A stretch of DNA of 64,000 nucleotides from Oceanospirillaceae bacterium (GCA_015665455.1 JADFAD010000001.1:124001-188000); one strand, 5' to 3'; counted from the stretch's first letter, positions 34,717 through 45,100 are shown. Notes: generated by a model not told the origin, from the sequence alone. Numbers and translations: made by a program.

Positions 34717-35937
34717 TCAGCCACCAAAAATGAAAACTAGTTGGCCAAAACCTGCAAGGAGTCCCAAAATGCCTCCGGCAAGGATCAGCATCCATTCATC
34801 TTCTTGAAATGCAGGCCTTAAAACACCTTGGAATTCTTCAGAAGATAGGGCTTCCATTCTTTCTCTTATCATATCGGATACGAGATTGGCTCGGCCTTCG
34901 TTGAATTGTTTGTCTGTAAAGGGTTGCTTTGAGTACTCAAAAGCAATGTCTGAGATATTATCTTTTAGGTTGGCATAGCCTGCAGGGCCCATGGTGACTT
35001 GAGCTAACGTTCTTAATGCAAGAGATTCATCAAGAAGAGAGCGTACATGCTTGTCGACCAGTGCTTTGGTTTGATGAGCATTTGGGCCTTCCAATAATGT
35101 TTTGCTGAAATTCTCGACCGTGAGCAGCTCATGGGCAACAATATCGCACCACGCTCGTGAAACCTCTTTTTGTCGTTTTAAGAAGATTCCCTGAATTGTA
35201 AATTTCCCAAGCTTGAAGGGCTTGAGTGGCCTGAATACGATGTTCAGTGCGATCCAGTTGGTAATGTAGCCAACTAATAGGCCAAACAAAGGAAGAATCC
35301 ACCAAGCAGGTAGAAAGTACCAAATTAGCATTTGAATGAAACCGAACGCCAACCCGAAATAGAGTCCTGAATTTACAATGAACTTAAATTCGGCGCTTCC
35401 TGATTCTAGAAAAATTCGGTTAAGTAGTTGTTTGTCATTACCTAATTCAGTCACAACCATTTGTTTTAAATCTATAAGTTGGTCAGCATCTTTTTGGAAG
35501 TCATTAACTATTGAGTCAATGCGCTTTGGTAATTCGCTTTTTATGTGGTTATAAACTTTATTCTTTGCAACTTTTGGAAGGTTTTCCCAGAGGACGGGTT
35601 TTTCTTTACGCATTATTTCATCAACCATGGTCTCTACTTTGGGTAGAAACACATGAATCATTCGATCTATGAGTACTTTTGGCTCGAGGCTTTGAATGAT
35701 TTCAGAGAGGGTGCCAAGTTTGCTCATGGTGGTGTCAACGCAAATGGAAGCCATTTTTTTGTATGAGCGAGGGACAATACCTTGCCAGCCTAAATACGGT
35801 TTTTTATAACCTATAAACTCAACGGGATAGAAGGTTAACTGAATAGCCAGCCAGTTAGTGCTCCAACCGACTAAGCCTGCAATTAATGGGATACTTAGGT
35901 ATTTCAGAATATCTATATTAAGAAGAACTTCCTGCAT
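34717..35937 (-). CDS. DUF445 family membrane protein
   Basis: A 406-residue protein with N-terminal hydrophobic segments (PLIAGLVGWSTNWLAIQLTF) followed by FIGYKKPYLGWQGIVPRSYK, the defining pattern of DUF445/YheB. A repeat of the motif occurs at GLLVGYITNWIALNIVFRP, and a final hydrophobic segment ends the protein. It probably sits in the inner membrane; no function is established. Confidence 0.85.
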   Translation of the reverse strand: MQEVLLNIDILKYLSIPLIAGLVGWSTNWLAIQLTFYPVEFIGYKKPYLGWQGIVPRSYKKMASICVDTTMSKLGTLSEIIQSLEPKVLIDRMIHVFLPKVETMVDEIMRKEKPVLWENLPKVAKNKVYNHIKSELPKRIDSIVNDFQKDADQLIDLKQMVVTELGNDKQLLNRIFLESGSAEFKFIVNSGLYFGLAFGFIQMLIWYFLPAWWILPLFGLLVGYITNWIALNIVFRPLKPFKLGKFTIQGIFLKRQKEVSRAWCDIVAHELLTVENFSKTLLEGPNAHQTKALVDKHVRSLLDESLALRTLAQVTMGPAGYANLKDNISDIAFEYSKQPFTDKQFNEGRANLVSDMIRERMEALSSEEFQGVLRPAFQEDEWMLILAGGILGLLAGFGQLVFIFGG

Positions 35938-36148
35938 GCAGATGTACCAATATTATCATTGTAGTTATATGGTTTTAAAACCTTAGAGTATAACAAGCGG
36001 TCGATGATATAAAGTTGAGAAATTACGACAAAGTCGTTCTTGAATTAATTTCCTGTGGATGTCTTTGTTTCAAAATGTAAATCGCTATTGAGTTCAGCTA
36101 TTTAGGACACTATATTGCGCGCATGGAACGGTCGAGGATTTCAGAACA

Positions 36149-36382
36149 ATGAAATGTATTTTTTGTGAACGTAGCGTTATAGGAAGTAGTGATGCGGTTA
36201 CTGTTGATGGTGGAGCGCCTTCCCACCGTCATTGTTATCACTTTGAGTTGATGTCACAGCGGGTATTTAAAAACCTGAAATTGAAAGCGTTAACCGATTA
36301 TGAACTGCAAGAGTTGGGCGATTTGGTTAAACAAGAAAAGAATAGCAGAGACGAATCTGCAGATATGGTTGAGTTGTTTTAA
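36149..36382 (+). CDS. Small putative zinc-binding protein (77 aa)
   Basis: The N-terminus reads MKCIFCERSVIGS, followed by PSHRHCYHFEL. Two cysteines spaced CxxC and a later H-x-x-H-C give a plausible four-ligand metal site. The remainder is charged and helical, ending in MVELF. No family recognised. An unusually clear hairpin terminator lies right after it. Confidence 0.65.
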   Translation: MKCIFCERSVIGSSDAVTVDGGAPSHRHCYHFELMSQRVFKNLKLKALTDYELQELGDLVKQEKNSRDESADMVELF

Positions 36383-36398
36383 AGCCGTTTAGGCAAAC

Positions 36399-36431
36399 GA
36401 AGCAGAGATGACCTCTGCTTTCCGGTTTTTT
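36399..36431 (+). terminator. Hairpin terminator
   Basis: AAGCAGAG at 36400-36407 pairs with CTCTGCTT at 36413-36420, and a T run follows (TCCGGTTTTTT). Confidence 0.75.
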
Positions 36432-36439
36432 ATTTAGAC

Positions 36440-36922
36440 TTATTTGATTTCAAAAATCCCTTCTTTTACATTCTTCTTAACTTTGCCTGCTTCAAAAATT
36501 CGACCGCTCATGGATATATAAACTCCGTTAGGTAAGGATTGTACGGCACCGACGGCGCATCCAGCATTGAATTCAGCATCACTGGTTTTGTACATTGCAG
36601 GTTCCATTGCACCGAATAGCACGATGGTTTTATTTGTAATCGCTTTCAGTGTTTCAGCTGTTTCTGGCATGGTGTCTGTGCCATGGGTAACCAGTATTAG
36701 ATCGTTATCGCACTTTTCTATTTCAGACTTGAGCAGGTCTCTATCTTGTTGTGTCATTTCTAAACTGTCTTTACGTAAAATAGAATGTACTTCAAAGTCA
36801 ATGTTGAGGTTGTAGGCTTCTAAAATACGACCCACTTTGGGCTCACCAACTTGGTAATCGCTTTTTGCATCAAAGTAAATCTTATCGATGGTGCCACCAG
36901 CACAAAAAATATCTATTTTCAT
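36440..36922 (-). CDS. Single-domain asparaginase-like protein
   Basis: A 160-residue protein equivalent to the N-terminal domain of L-asparaginases. The first catalytic Thr is in CAGGTIDKIYF and the second in LVTHGTDTMPETAE, with the following strand TIVLFGAMEPAMY. The C-terminal domain, and the family's usual 320-350 residues, are missing, but the gene is intact with a normal stop, so it is a genuine short form rather than a clear pseudogene. Substrate is unknown. Confidence 0.82.
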   Translation of the reverse strand: MKIDIFCAGGTIDKIYFDAKSDYQVGEPKVGRILEAYNLNIDFEVHSILRKDSLEMTQQDRDLLKSEIEKCDNDLILVTHGTDTMPETAETLKAITNKTIVLFGAMEPAMYKTSDAEFNAGCAVGAVQSLPNGVYISMSGRIFEAGKVKKNVKEGIFEIK

Positions 36923-36967
36923 AAGTATCTACAGTCTTGGATTGGGATAGTAAAATCAAGATTAAAC

Positions 36968-36993
36968 AAAAAAGGAGGCTTTCGCCTCCTTTT
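36968..36993. terminator. Hairpin terminator of valS
   Basis: AAAAGGAGGC at 36970-36979 pairs with GCCTCCTTTT at 36984-36993; on the minus strand a T run follows. It is 22 bases past the valS stop. Confidence 0.87.
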
Positions 36994-37014
36994 ATTTGGC
37001 TTTCAAAATGGGGG

Positions 37015-39882
37015 TTAGATGTTTTTAATCTTTTCCATTTGTTCTGAAAGCTGCTTCGTTGCGGTTGTCATATCTTCTAGCTTAGCTTTTTCTTTAGCTA
37101 CGACCGCTTCGGGTGCTTTGCTAACGAACTTCTCGTTATTCAGTTTGCCTGAAATACGTTGCATATCTTTTTCAAGCTTTTCAAGTTCTTTAGAAAGGCG
37201 AGCAACTTCTGCATCTTTATCAATTAAGCCTGCCATTGGAACAAGAACTTCCATTTGACCAACTAACTGCGTTGCAGACATAGGTGCTTCTTGCTCTGGT
37301 GTTAGCCACTCGATAGATTCCAGTTTCGCGAGAGACTTTAAGAACGTTTCATTCTCTTCTAAGCGTTTCTTATCTTCATTTGAACCATTTCGGAACAATA
37401 AGTTAAGAGGCTTAGCCGGTGAAATGTTCATTTCCCCACGGATGTTACGAACGCCGTCAATGATGCCTTTTAGCCATTCAATGTCTTGTTCTGCATTCGT
37501 ATCAATTTTACTGTCGTCAGCTTCAGGGAATGCTTGAAGCATGATGGACTCGCCTTCAGCGCCAGCGATTTCTTTGATTGACTGCCAAATCTCTTCTGAA
37601 ATGAAAGGCATGATTGGGTGAATCAATCGCAGAATGGTTTCTAGAACTCGAACCAAGGTTTGGCGAGAGCCTCGAAGTTGCGCTTCAGTGCTATCTTCAT
37701 TCCAGAATACAGGCTTTGAAAGCTCAAGGTACCAAGCACAATATTCATTTAAGATGAAGTCATACAGTGTCTGGCTCATCAAATCGAAACGATATTGCTC
37801 AAAGTTCTTATGAACTTCAGTTTCTACTTGCTGAAGACGTGAAACGATCCAGCGGTCAGCTAAACTAAGCTCTATATCGCCACCGCTTTGACCACAATCA
37901 AGGGTATTGCCTTGTTCGTCTTCTGTATTCATTTGGACGTATCGAGCCGCGTTCCAAATCTTATTACAGAAGTTTCTATAACCTTCTAATCGTTTAACAT
38001 CAAATTTGATATCACGACCGAGTGATGCCATGGACGTCATGGTAAATCTCAATGCATCGGTGCCGCTTTCAGCAAAACCTTCAGGGAATGCTTTGCGAGT
38101 CGCTTTTTCAATCTTCTGTTGAAGCTTTGGTTGCATCATTCCACTTGTGCGTTTAGTCACAAGGTCTTCGATGTCGATGCCGTCAATTAAGTCGATTGGG
38201 TCAAGAACATTCCCTTTAGACTTAGACATCTTCTGGCCGTTCTCATCACGAATTAAACCTGTAACGTACACTTTCTTAAACGGTACTTGAGGTGTTCCGT
38301 CATCATTTTTGATGAAGTGCATCGTCATCATGATCATTCGGGCAACCCAAAAGAAGATGATGTCGAAACCGGTAACTAACACGTCGGTTGAATGGAAGGT
38401 TTTAACGGCTTCCATATCATTTGGCCAACCGAGCGTTGAGAATGTCCACAATGCAGAGCTGAACCAAGTATCCAGAACGTCATCATCTTGGCGAAGCTTT
38501 ATGTCAGGTGATATGTCGTGTTTTTGGCGAACTTCGTCTTCGGTACGGCCAACATAAACCTTACCATCTTCGTCATACCATGCAGGAATTTGATGTCCCC
38601 ACCATAATTGACGAGAAATACACCAGTCTTGAATGTCTCGCATCCAAGAGAAGTATGTGTTTTCCCACTGTTTTGGTACGAATTCAATATCACCGTCTTC
38701 AACGGCTTTAATGGCGGGCTCTGCCAGTGTTTTTGCAGAAACATACCATTGGTCTGTTAACCAAGGCTCAATAACAACGCCAGAACGGTCACCACGAGGC
38801 ACCACCAAACTGTGATCTTTAACTTCCTCAAGCAAGCCTAGCGCGTCGAAGTCATCGACAATCTTTTTACGAGCATCGTAACGTTCTAAACCGGCATACC
38901 CTGCCGGGATGTTGCAATCAACACCTTCGATTGCTTTACCTTCAAAGTTGAATGATTCAGCTTCTTTTAGGATTTTAGCATCGCGATTGAATACATTAAT
39001 CAGTGCTGTGTTATGACGTTTGCCCACTTCATAGTCATTGAAGTCATGTGCAGGGGTGATTTTTACACAACCAGTACCGAAGTCTTTATCTACGTAGTCA
39101 TCTGCAACAATAGGAACTCGACGGCCTACCAGCGGAAGTTCAATGAACTTACCAACGAGGGCGGAATAGCGTTCGTCTTCTGGGTGAACGGCAACAGCTG
39201 TATCTCCCAGCATGGTTTCAGGTCGAGTGGTCGCAACTACGATGTAGTCTTTCCCTTCCGCAGTGGTTGCGCCATCTGCCAACGGGTAGCGGAAATGCCA
39301 CATGAAACCAGATTCGTCTTTATTTTCAACTTCAAGGTCTGAAATCGCGGTGTGAAGTTTTGGATCCCAGTTTACGAGTCGTTTGCCTCGATAAATAAGG
39401 TTTTCTTCATAAAGGCGGACAAAGACTTCGTTTACTGCGTTTGAAAGACCTGAATCCATTGTGAATCGTTCACGAGACCAATCAACTGAGGTGCCTAATC
39501 TACGCTGTTGAGTCGTGATTGTGCCTCCGGACTGCTCTTTCCAATCCCATACTTTATCAATGAATTTCTCACGACCAAGGTCATGTCGAGTGACATCATC
39601 TTTTGCTAGTAAACGCTCAACAACCATTTGCGTTGCAATACCCGCATGATCGGTACCTGGCTGCCACAAGGTGTTATGACCCTTCATTCGATGATAACGA
39701 GTGAGGGCATCCATAATGGTTTGTTGAAATGCATGACCCATATGAAGGCTGCCTGTGACGTTCGGCGGCGGGATCATGATGCAATAAGAATCCCCTTCTC
39801 CAGAAGGTGCAAAGTAGTTTTTCTCTTCCCAGTTTTTATACCAGTTAGTTTCAATATCTTGAGGTGTGTATGTTTTATCCAT
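37015..39882 (-). CDS. valS: Valine--tRNA ligase
   Basis: Class I synthetase of 955 residues, full length. The HIGH motif is in [15 protein letters not shown] and the KMSKS motif in [14 protein letters not shown]. The editing domain lies between ([19 protein letters not shown]), and a C-terminal coiled coil arm follows ([17 protein letters not shown]). It is followed on the same strand by its terminator. Upstream are the unknown gene at 39994 and holC, an order common in gammaproteobacteria, and the three with pepA probably form one or two transcripts. Confidence 0.97.
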   Translation of the reverse strand: MDKTYTPQDIETNWYKNWEEKNYFAPSGEGDSYCIMIPPPNVTGSLHMGHAFQQTIMDALTRYHRMKGHNTLWQPGTDHAGIATQMVVERLLAKDDVTRHDLGREKFIDKVWDWKEQSGGTITTQQRRLGTSVDWSRERFTMDSGLSNAVNEVFVRLYEENLIYRGKRLVNWDPKLHTAISDLEVENKDESGFMWHFRYPLADGATTAEGKDYIVVATTRPETMLGDTAVAVHPEDERYSALVGKFIELPLVGRRVPIVADDYVDKDFGTGCVKITPAHDFNDYEVGKRHNTALINVFNRDAKILKEAESFNFEGKAIEGVDCNIPAGYAGLERYDARKKIVDDFDALGLLEEVKDHSLVVPRGDRSGVVIEPWLTDQWYVSAKTLAEPAIKAVEDGDIEFVPKQWENTYFSWMRDIQDWCISRQLWWGHQIPAWYDEDGKVYVGRTEDEVRQKHDISPDIKLRQDDDVLDTWFSSALWTFSTLGWPNDMEAVKTFHSTDVLVTGFDIIFFWVARMIMMTMHFIKNDDGTPQVPFKKVYVTGLIRDENGQKMSKSKGNVLDPIDLIDGIDIEDLVTKRTSGMMQPKLQQKIEKATRKAFPEGFAESGTDALRFTMTSMASLGRDIKFDVKRLEGYRNFCNKIWNAARYVQMNTEDEQGNTLDCGQSGGDIELSLADRWIVSRLQQVETEVHKNFEQYRFDLMSQTLYDFILNEYCAWYLELSKPVFWNEDSTEAQLRGSRQTLVRVLETILRLIHPIMPFISEEIWQSIKEIAGAEGESIMLQAFPEADDSKIDTNAEQDIEWLKGIIDGVRNIRGEMNISPAKPLNLLFRNGSNEDKKRLEENETFLKSLAKLESIEWLTPEQEAPMSATQLVGQMEVLVPMAGLIDKDAEVARLSKELEKLEKDMQRISGKLNNEKFVSKAPEAVVAKEKAKLEDMTTATKQLSEQMEKIKNI

Positions 39883-39993
39883 AATGTCCGAACGTCTATA
39901 TGCTTAGATGCAGAAAAATGCAGAATATTATATAGGGGTCGGGTGGTATTAGCTACGTCTGGAAAGGATCAATTTTGGTGCGGTGAACGTTGT

Positions 39994-40656
39994 TTATTTT
40001 TTCGAGTTATCTTGCAGTGAATTCTTGATGAATTCGGTTAAAGATTCCTTGAGCGCTTCTTCTAGTACCGGTCGATATTCGTCGATGATGTCATCCACAA
40101 TTTCACTGATTTCAGTGTCTGATGGAAGCTTAATAACGCTTTTTGGAGAGAGCCTATTTTCTTGAGAGGCGGGGCGGGGGGCATCCGAGTTTGCTTTGTT
40201 GGTATTGTTTGGTGTTGATGTCACTTGATGTGTTTTGGAGTATTTAAATAAATCAAACGAATCAACTTGAGAGTTTTCCATGCCTTGCTGTGCTGCTTGC
40301 ATGACTTCCGCAGCAAAATTTCGCATAGAGCTACGTTCTTTATTTAAACGGTCAATGGCTTCGTAGGGAATGAATGGGTTGTTGTGTTTGTCTTGGTCTG
40401 CAGAATGCGGTTCTGCTTCCGGTGTTGTGTGACCGGAGGTGGAATCTGATTCGCTGTTTGGTTCTTCGCTTACAATATCTGAAAGTGTTGGAATATCAGG
40501 TTGGTTTTTGTCTTGATTTAAAGGGAGGGCATTACAATCTTCGTCATTTAATGGCGCGTCTTTGGATGATCCGTTAGAAGGTGATTGATTAAGAATGTTC
40601 TGGATTTTTTCCAAATCACCTAAAAGATCTTTGTTATTACCCTTTGAATCGCTCAT
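39994..40656 (-). CDS. Unknown acidic protein between holC and valS
   Basis: A 220-residue protein, rich in Ser, Asn, Asp and Glu over the first 150 residues and probably disordered. It ends in a conserved-looking helical region (DTEISEIVDDIIDEYRPVLE, then ALKESLTEFIKNSL). No recognised family. Genes of this type occupying the slot between holC and valS occur in related genomes, but a role in replication or translation is only positional inference. A start codon at 40654-40656 follows GGTTCACT, a weak site. Confidence 0.65.
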   Translation of the reverse strand: MSDSKGNNKDLLGDLEKIQNILNQSPSNGSSKDAPLNDEDCNALPLNQDKNQPDIPTLSDIVSEEPNSESDSTSGHTTPEAEPHSADQDKHNNPFIPYEAIDRLNKERSSMRNFAAEVMQAAQQGMENSQVDSFDLFKYSKTHQVTSTPNNTNKANSDAPRPASQENRLSPKSVIKLPSDTEISEIVDDIIDEYRPVLEEALKESLTEFIKNSLQDNSKK

Positions 40657-40673
40657 AGTGAACCTGTCGAAGA

Positions 40674-41099
40674 TTACCTGTTTCTTAAGTCATGGTTATG
40701 AAGAGGGTAGCCTCGTTCTTTGTAAAACTTATAGTGTTTTCTGCTGGTTGCTCGTTGTTCTTCATTTTGAGATGCAATCTGAGTGACTCGTTGAAAACGG
40801 GTGAACTCTAGCGGTATCTCATTTGACAGATTGATAAGTACTTCGTAATCATTTCCTAATTGATCCCAAACAATCTTAATAGGAGCATCTTCGGAATCAT
40901 TTTCTTTCACATGAGGTAAAAAACTCTCAGGTTTGAACTCCCATAATAGACGATCCAGTTCAATTGCTTGGTCTTCATTGTCTACTTTTATGGTTACTTT
41001 ATGTTCGAGTTTGTATGCTTTCTCTGCCAACTTACAGGCAAACACCATCACCTGTTGAAGTTCATTTTGGGGGATAATGTAGAAATCGATCCGGGTCAT
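40674..41099 (-). CDS. holC: DNA polymerase III chi subunit
   Basis: Links the clamp loader to single-stranded DNA-binding protein. The 141-residue protein begins TRIDFYIIPQ and has the family core ACKLAEKAYKLEHKVTIKV, then LDRLLWEFKPESFLPH, and the C-terminal stretch HYKFYKERGYPLHNHDL. It stands between pepA and the acidic gene, as in the widespread pepA-holC-valS order. Confidence 0.92.
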   Translation of the reverse strand: MTRIDFYIIPQNELQQVMVFACKLAEKAYKLEHKVTIKVDNEDQAIELDRLLWEFKPESFLPHVKENDSEDAPIKIVWDQLGNDYEVLINLSNEIPLEFTRFQRVTQIASQNEEQRATSRKHYKFYKERGYPLHNHDLRNR

Positions 41100-41161
41100 T
41101 GCTAGTAGATACCAAACTTTTGAAGTCTAAATATTGCGTTGATCTAGGTGGCGTCAGTTTA

Positions 41162-41210
41162 TTATCTCTTCACCTGGTATTGGATAGTTCAATACCAGGT
41201 GAAGAGATAA
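41162..41210. repeat. Perfect 21-bp inverted repeat (hairpin) between pepA and holC
   Basis: TTATCTCTTCACCTGGTATTG at 41162-41182 pairs exactly with 41190-41210 across a seven-base loop. It begins 63 bases before the holC start and its right arm ends 11 bases before the pepA stop codon, in pepA's downstream region. No T tract follows on either strand. It could be a processing/stability stem or a site for a factor; as a simple terminator it is atypical. Confidence 0.9.
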
Positions 41211-41220
41211 CGCTTTATAA

Positions 41221-42687
41221 CTAAGCCTGAGTCAGAAGATAATCAACTAATAGTGGTACTGGTCGGCCTGAACTACCTTTCTTTTTACCGCCACTGTGCC
41301 AAGCTGTTCCTGCGATATCGAGATGTGCCCACTTGTACTTTTTAGTGAATCGAGAAAGGAAACAAGCCGCAGTAATACTTCCACCCCAGCGACTGCCAAT
41401 ATTAGCCATGTCTGCAAAATTAGAGTCCAGTTCTTCTTGATACTCATCCCACATCGGCATTGGCCAAACACGGTCCCATGCTTTTAAGCCAGACTCAACG
41501 ATGGTTTTACTTAATTCTTCATCGTTAGAATAAACTGCAGATGGGTGGTGACCTAGAGCAACAACACATGCGCCAGTGAGTGTGGCTATGTCTATGACCG
41601 ATTTAGGATTGAACTTTTCAACGTAGGTGAGGGCGTCACACAATACCAGGCGGCCTTCTGCATCTGTATTTAAGATTTCTACGGTCTGGCCTGACATCGT
41701 GGTTACAATGTCACCCGGTTTGGTTGCATTGCCACTCGGCATGTTCTCTGCTGCAACAGCAACACAAATAATATTGGCTTTAGGCTCAATATCTATGATG
41801 GCTTGCATGGTGCCGAACACACTGGCTGCACCGCACATGTCCCATTTCATTTCGTCCATGCCAGCGCCAGGCTTAAGGCTTATGCCCCCTGTATCGAAGG
41901 TAATGCCTTTGCCTACAAGTACGTTTGGCTGGTTATCACCGTCATTGGTATATTGCATGACGATTAACTTTGCTGGTTGATCGCTGCCTTGGCTGACTGA
42001 AAGAAGAGAACCCATGCCGAGCTTTTCCATGTCGCTTTCTTCAAGAATAGTGACATTCAGCTTGCTTGATTTGGTTTCTAGTTCAAGTGCTTGTTCTGCT
42101 AAATAGGTTGGCGTACAAACGTTCCCAGGTAAGTTTCCTAGGGTTTTCGTCAGTGACATGCCTTTAGCGACGGCTTGAGCCTTAGGTAATTCTTCTGCAT
42201 TCGTATCGCTGCTGTGAATAGCAATGGACTCAAGCGTAGCTTTAGGGGCTTTTTCGCTTTTAAGTTCATCGAAAACGTAATGAGCTGTTTCAATAGCAAT
42301 AACTTGCTGTTGTGCTTTCCAGTTGTTATCACGGCCCGTAACGTCTACTTCGGATAAAAATAAGGCTGCTGACGTTGCTGGTGTTGTTTTAACGGCAGAG
42401 GCTGCTGCAGTAACGGCTGCGATATAAGAAGATTCAGAAAGTTCGTCCGAGCCTAAGCCTATAAGAATCAGGCGGTCAGTCGATAAACCGGTTGGGCGAT
42501 GAAGCGTAAGTGTTTCGCCTTTTTTACCTTTAAAGTCATCAGAGGATATTAATTCGTTAATTAAACCTTCTGTAGATTTATCAGCAGTTAAAGAAGAACC
42601 TGTTAATGGTTGACTCTGTTGTACACCAATAACAATGCAATTCGCTGAGCTGGATAGAATGTCTCCGCTTTCCAGTACAAAATTCAT
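41221..42687 (-). CDS. pepA: Leucyl aminopeptidase
   Basis: Cytosolic M17 metallopeptidase that removes N-terminal residues; in some bacteria PepA also binds DNA. The 488-residue protein contains the signature NTDAEGRLVLCDAL and the metal/catalytic segment GKGITFDTGGISLKPG, with the conserved MKWDMCGAASV. It diverges from lptF across 196 bases, the conserved pepA/lptFG arrangement in gammaproteobacteria. Confidence 0.96.
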   Translation of the reverse strand: MNFVLESGDILSSSANCIVIGVQQSQPLTGSSLTADKSTEGLINELISSDDFKGKKGETLTLHRPTGLSTDRLILIGLGSDELSESSYIAAVTAAASAVKTTPATSAALFLSEVDVTGRDNNWKAQQQVIAIETAHYVFDELKSEKAPKATLESIAIHSSDTNAEELPKAQAVAKGMSLTKTLGNLPGNVCTPTYLAEQALELETKSSKLNVTILEESDMEKLGMGSLLSVSQGSDQPAKLIVMQYTNDGDNQPNVLVGKGITFDTGGISLKPGAGMDEMKWDMCGAASVFGTMQAIIDIEPKANIICVAVAAENMPSGNATKPGDIVTTMSGQTVEILNTDAEGRLVLCDALTYVEKFNPKSVIDIATLTGACVVALGHHPSAVYSNDEELSKTIVESGLKAWDRVWPMPMWDEYQEELDSNFADMANIGSRWGGSITAACFLSRFTKKYKWAHLDIAGTAWHSGGKKKGSSGRPVPLLVDYLLTQA

Positions 42688-42883
42688 TAGTTGCTCCGCA
42701 AGACTTTATATGGATATTTGTGGATAATTGCCATTTTTTATAGCCGTAAGATAATTCCCAAGGGTAAATTCTGTTCTGGCTGTATTTTTATAGATGACAA
42801 TTTGTCTTAATTGTAAATTGAATTAGTGTATCCCTCCATTCAACGGACTTCCAGTGCCAATAGAGAGGGAATAAGGGTTTCTT

Positions 42884-43999
42884 TTGATTATATTTCGATA
42901 TTTAGCCCGGCAGGTTCTCGTTAATATGCTTGCCATTGTTAGTATTTTATTAATGATCATCGTCAGTGCTAGGTTAGTGAAATACTTTCGTTACATTGCT
43001 GAAGGTACGTTAGCACCTGAGTTTTTGCTTTTGTTTATTGGTTATCGTATTCCAGGGTTTTTAGAACTTATTCTGCCTCTTGCGTTTTTCTTAAGTATTT
43101 TATTGGCTTATGGGCGAATGTACCTAGACAGTGAAATGGCTGTTCTCTCTTCTTGTGGAATGAGCAGACAACATTTATTGAGATATACCTTGGGCGTAAG
43201 TGTCGTTGCATTCGCCGGCGTTGCTTCTATGACGCTGGGCATAACGGCTTGGGGGGAACGCGAAGTTCAAAACATCAAAGATCAACAACGCTCAATGCAT
43301 GTTTTGGATTTTATTTCTCCTAAGGCCTTCAGTTTCATTGGTCGTACCGGCATGGTCGTCTATGCCGGAGATATGTCAGAAGATCGTTCTGAAATGTTTA
43401 ATGTATTTGCGACTCGTCATAATCTAGAACAGCCTGAGATGAGGGATGTGGTGGTTGCAGCGAAAGGCCATCAAATTACGTCTTCAGAGGGGGAGAGAAT
43501 GTTGGTTCTTGAAGACGGTGAAAGGGTCATGCTCATTCCAGGTAAACATGAAGCTGATGTTGTTAAGTTTGAAGAACTAAGGGTTCGTTTGCCTCAATCG
43601 GTTGTTGTTAAACAAAAAGACGTAGAGGGAATGGACATTACAGAGCTTTGGGCGCATGAAGATACCGAAGCTCAGGCTTACTTACATTGGCGTTTGGCCT
43701 TACCTTTTATGTTGCCTATCTTAGCTTTGTTGGCGGTACCGTTAAGTGAAATTAATCCACGAGATGGCCAAGTGAAACGTTTTGTCCCTGCAATTGCAAT
43801 TATCCTAGGTTATGCCGGTTTGATGATTTGGGCGAGAGACAACATTGAAAAGGATCGTTTACCCGTGGTTGCAATGTGGTCGGTTCACTTTTTGTTTTTA
43901 GCGCTGGCTGCGTTTTTAAATCGTCAAATATGGAAAGATAAAAAGGTAATGGCCGCAAGCCAACCAAGCCGAAAGACATCGAATGAGGAAGCCGCATGA
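42884..43999 (+). CDS. lptF: Lipopolysaccharide export permease LptF
   Basis: Inner-membrane half of the LptB2FG ABC transporter that extracts lipopolysaccharide for transport to the surface. The 371-residue protein has the six-helix layout with a periplasmic beta-jellyroll (about residues 130-265). The start is TTG, preceded by AAGGG with a six-base spacer; the reading begins MIIFRYLARQVL, the expected N-terminus of LptF, so the non-ATG start is well supported. Its last four bases overlap lptG (ATGA). Confidence 0.95.
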   Translation: MIIFRYLARQVLVNMLAIVSILLMIIVSARLVKYFRYIAEGTLAPEFLLLFIGYRIPGFLELILPLAFFLSILLAYGRMYLDSEMAVLSSCGMSRQHLLRYTLGVSVVAFAGVASMTLGITAWGEREVQNIKDQQRSMHVLDFISPKAFSFIGRTGMVVYAGDMSEDRSEMFNVFATRHNLEQPEMRDVVVAAKGHQITSSEGERMLVLEDGERVMLIPGKHEADVVKFEELRVRLPQSVVVKQKDVEGMDITELWAHEDTEAQAYLHWRLALPFMLPILALLAVPLSEINPRDGQVKRFVPAIAIILGYAGLMIWARDNIEKDRLPVVAMWSVHFLFLALAAFLNRQIWKDKKVMAASQPSRKTSNEEAA

Positions 44000-45063
44000 A
44001 CACGATAGAACGATATATCGCAAAAGTGGTGTTCTCTTCATTTGCTGCATTGGCATTAATCATTCTTGGGCTTGATCTTTTATTTTCATTTCTTTCTGAA
44101 TTGGGTGATACACGAAATCAATACCAGTTCATTGATGCAATGATGTTTATGCTTATGACAACGCCTCGTCGTTTGTATGAATATCTCCCTTTATTAGCAA
44201 TGATTGGTGCGTTGGTTGGTATTGGTCGATTGGCCAACAACAGTGAATTAGTGATTCTACGTGCTGCGGGCATGTCAACGTATCGAATTGTCTATGCCGT
44301 CATGAAGGCTGCTTTCTTTTTAATGCTAATCGGCTTTTTACTTGGTCAGTTAGTTGTACCAGTATCGGAAGAGTACGCACAAACCAATAAAGCGATTAAA
44401 ATGGCTGACGGAAAAGTCCAGCTGAGCGGAAAGAAAAGAGGCTTCTGGCACAAAGAAAACACGGAGTTTGTGCATTTCAGTTTGGTTGAACCTTCGGGGC
44501 GTTTGCACGGAGTGACGCGATATCGATTTGATGACAGTAAGCAATTAACATCCATTGAATACTCGAAGCGTGCAGAGTATCAAGAAAATCAGTGGATTCT
44601 GTTTAATACCGAAAAAACCGAATTTGTAGAAAATAAAACCAAAACTGAACAAATAGATGAACAAATCTGGGAGGTGTCATTACAGCCAGCGCTGCTATCC
44701 GTCATCGTGTTGAAGCCTGATTATCTAGCCATGACAGACCTTTACAGCCTCTCCAGTTACCTTGAAGAGCAAGGACTTGATGCCAGTGCGTTTCAGCTGT
44801 CGTTTTGGCGAAAGGTGTATCAGCCATTGGCTATTGGCGCTTTGGTGCTCATTGGAATTTCGTTTGTGTTCGGTCCACTCCGTTCTGTCGCGATGGGGAC
44901 TCGACTGTTCTATGGCATTATTACTGGATTGAGCTTTAAATACCTGCAGGATTTTATGGGGCCGGCTGCTTCTGTGTTCGGTATTGAAGCATGGTTGGCA
45001 GCTTTGTTGCCTACTGTGCTGTGTGCGTTTTTGGGTTGGTTTATGCTCAAACGAGCAGGGTGA
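43996..45063 (+). CDS. lptG: Lipopolysaccharide export permease LptG
   Basis: Partner of LptF in the LPS extraction ABC transporter. The 355-residue protein has the same architecture (three helices, periplasmic domain, three helices), with landmarks TTPRRLYEYLPLLAMIGALV and PLRSVAMGTRLFYGIITGL. The ATGA overlap with lptF implies coupled translation. A long terminator follows. Confidence 0.96.
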   Translation: MNTIERYIAKVVFSSFAALALIILGLDLLFSFLSELGDTRNQYQFIDAMMFMLMTTPRRLYEYLPLLAMIGALVGIGRLANNSELVILRAAGMSTYRIVYAVMKAAFFLMLIGFLLGQLVVPVSEEYAQTNKAIKMADGKVQLSGKKRGFWHKENTEFVHFSLVEPSGRLHGVTRYRFDDSKQLTSIEYSKRAEYQENQWILFNTEKTEFVENKTKTEQIDEQIWEVSLQPALLSVIVLKPDYLAMTDLYSLSSYLEEQGLDASAFQLSFWRKVYQPLAIGALVLIGISFVFGPLRSVAMGTRLFYGIITGLSFKYLQDFMGPAASVFGIEAWLAALLPTVLCAFLGWFMLKRAG

Positions 45064-45100
45064 CCATATTCAGGACGGGATTGATTTAGGATGAGACAGC

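Noticed and set aside
36440-36922. Asparaginase pseudogene
   Set aside because: The short gene has an intact frame, start and stop, both catalytic motifs, and no degraded second domain downstream before the valS terminator.
39013-39342. Plus-strand open reading frame opposite valS
   Set aside because: It lies wholly inside a clear valS coding sequence, has no ribosome-binding site and gives a product with no recognisable pattern.
41627-41980. Plus-strand open reading frame opposite pepA
   Set aside because: It is entirely antisense to pepA, and its composition follows from the codons of the real gene.
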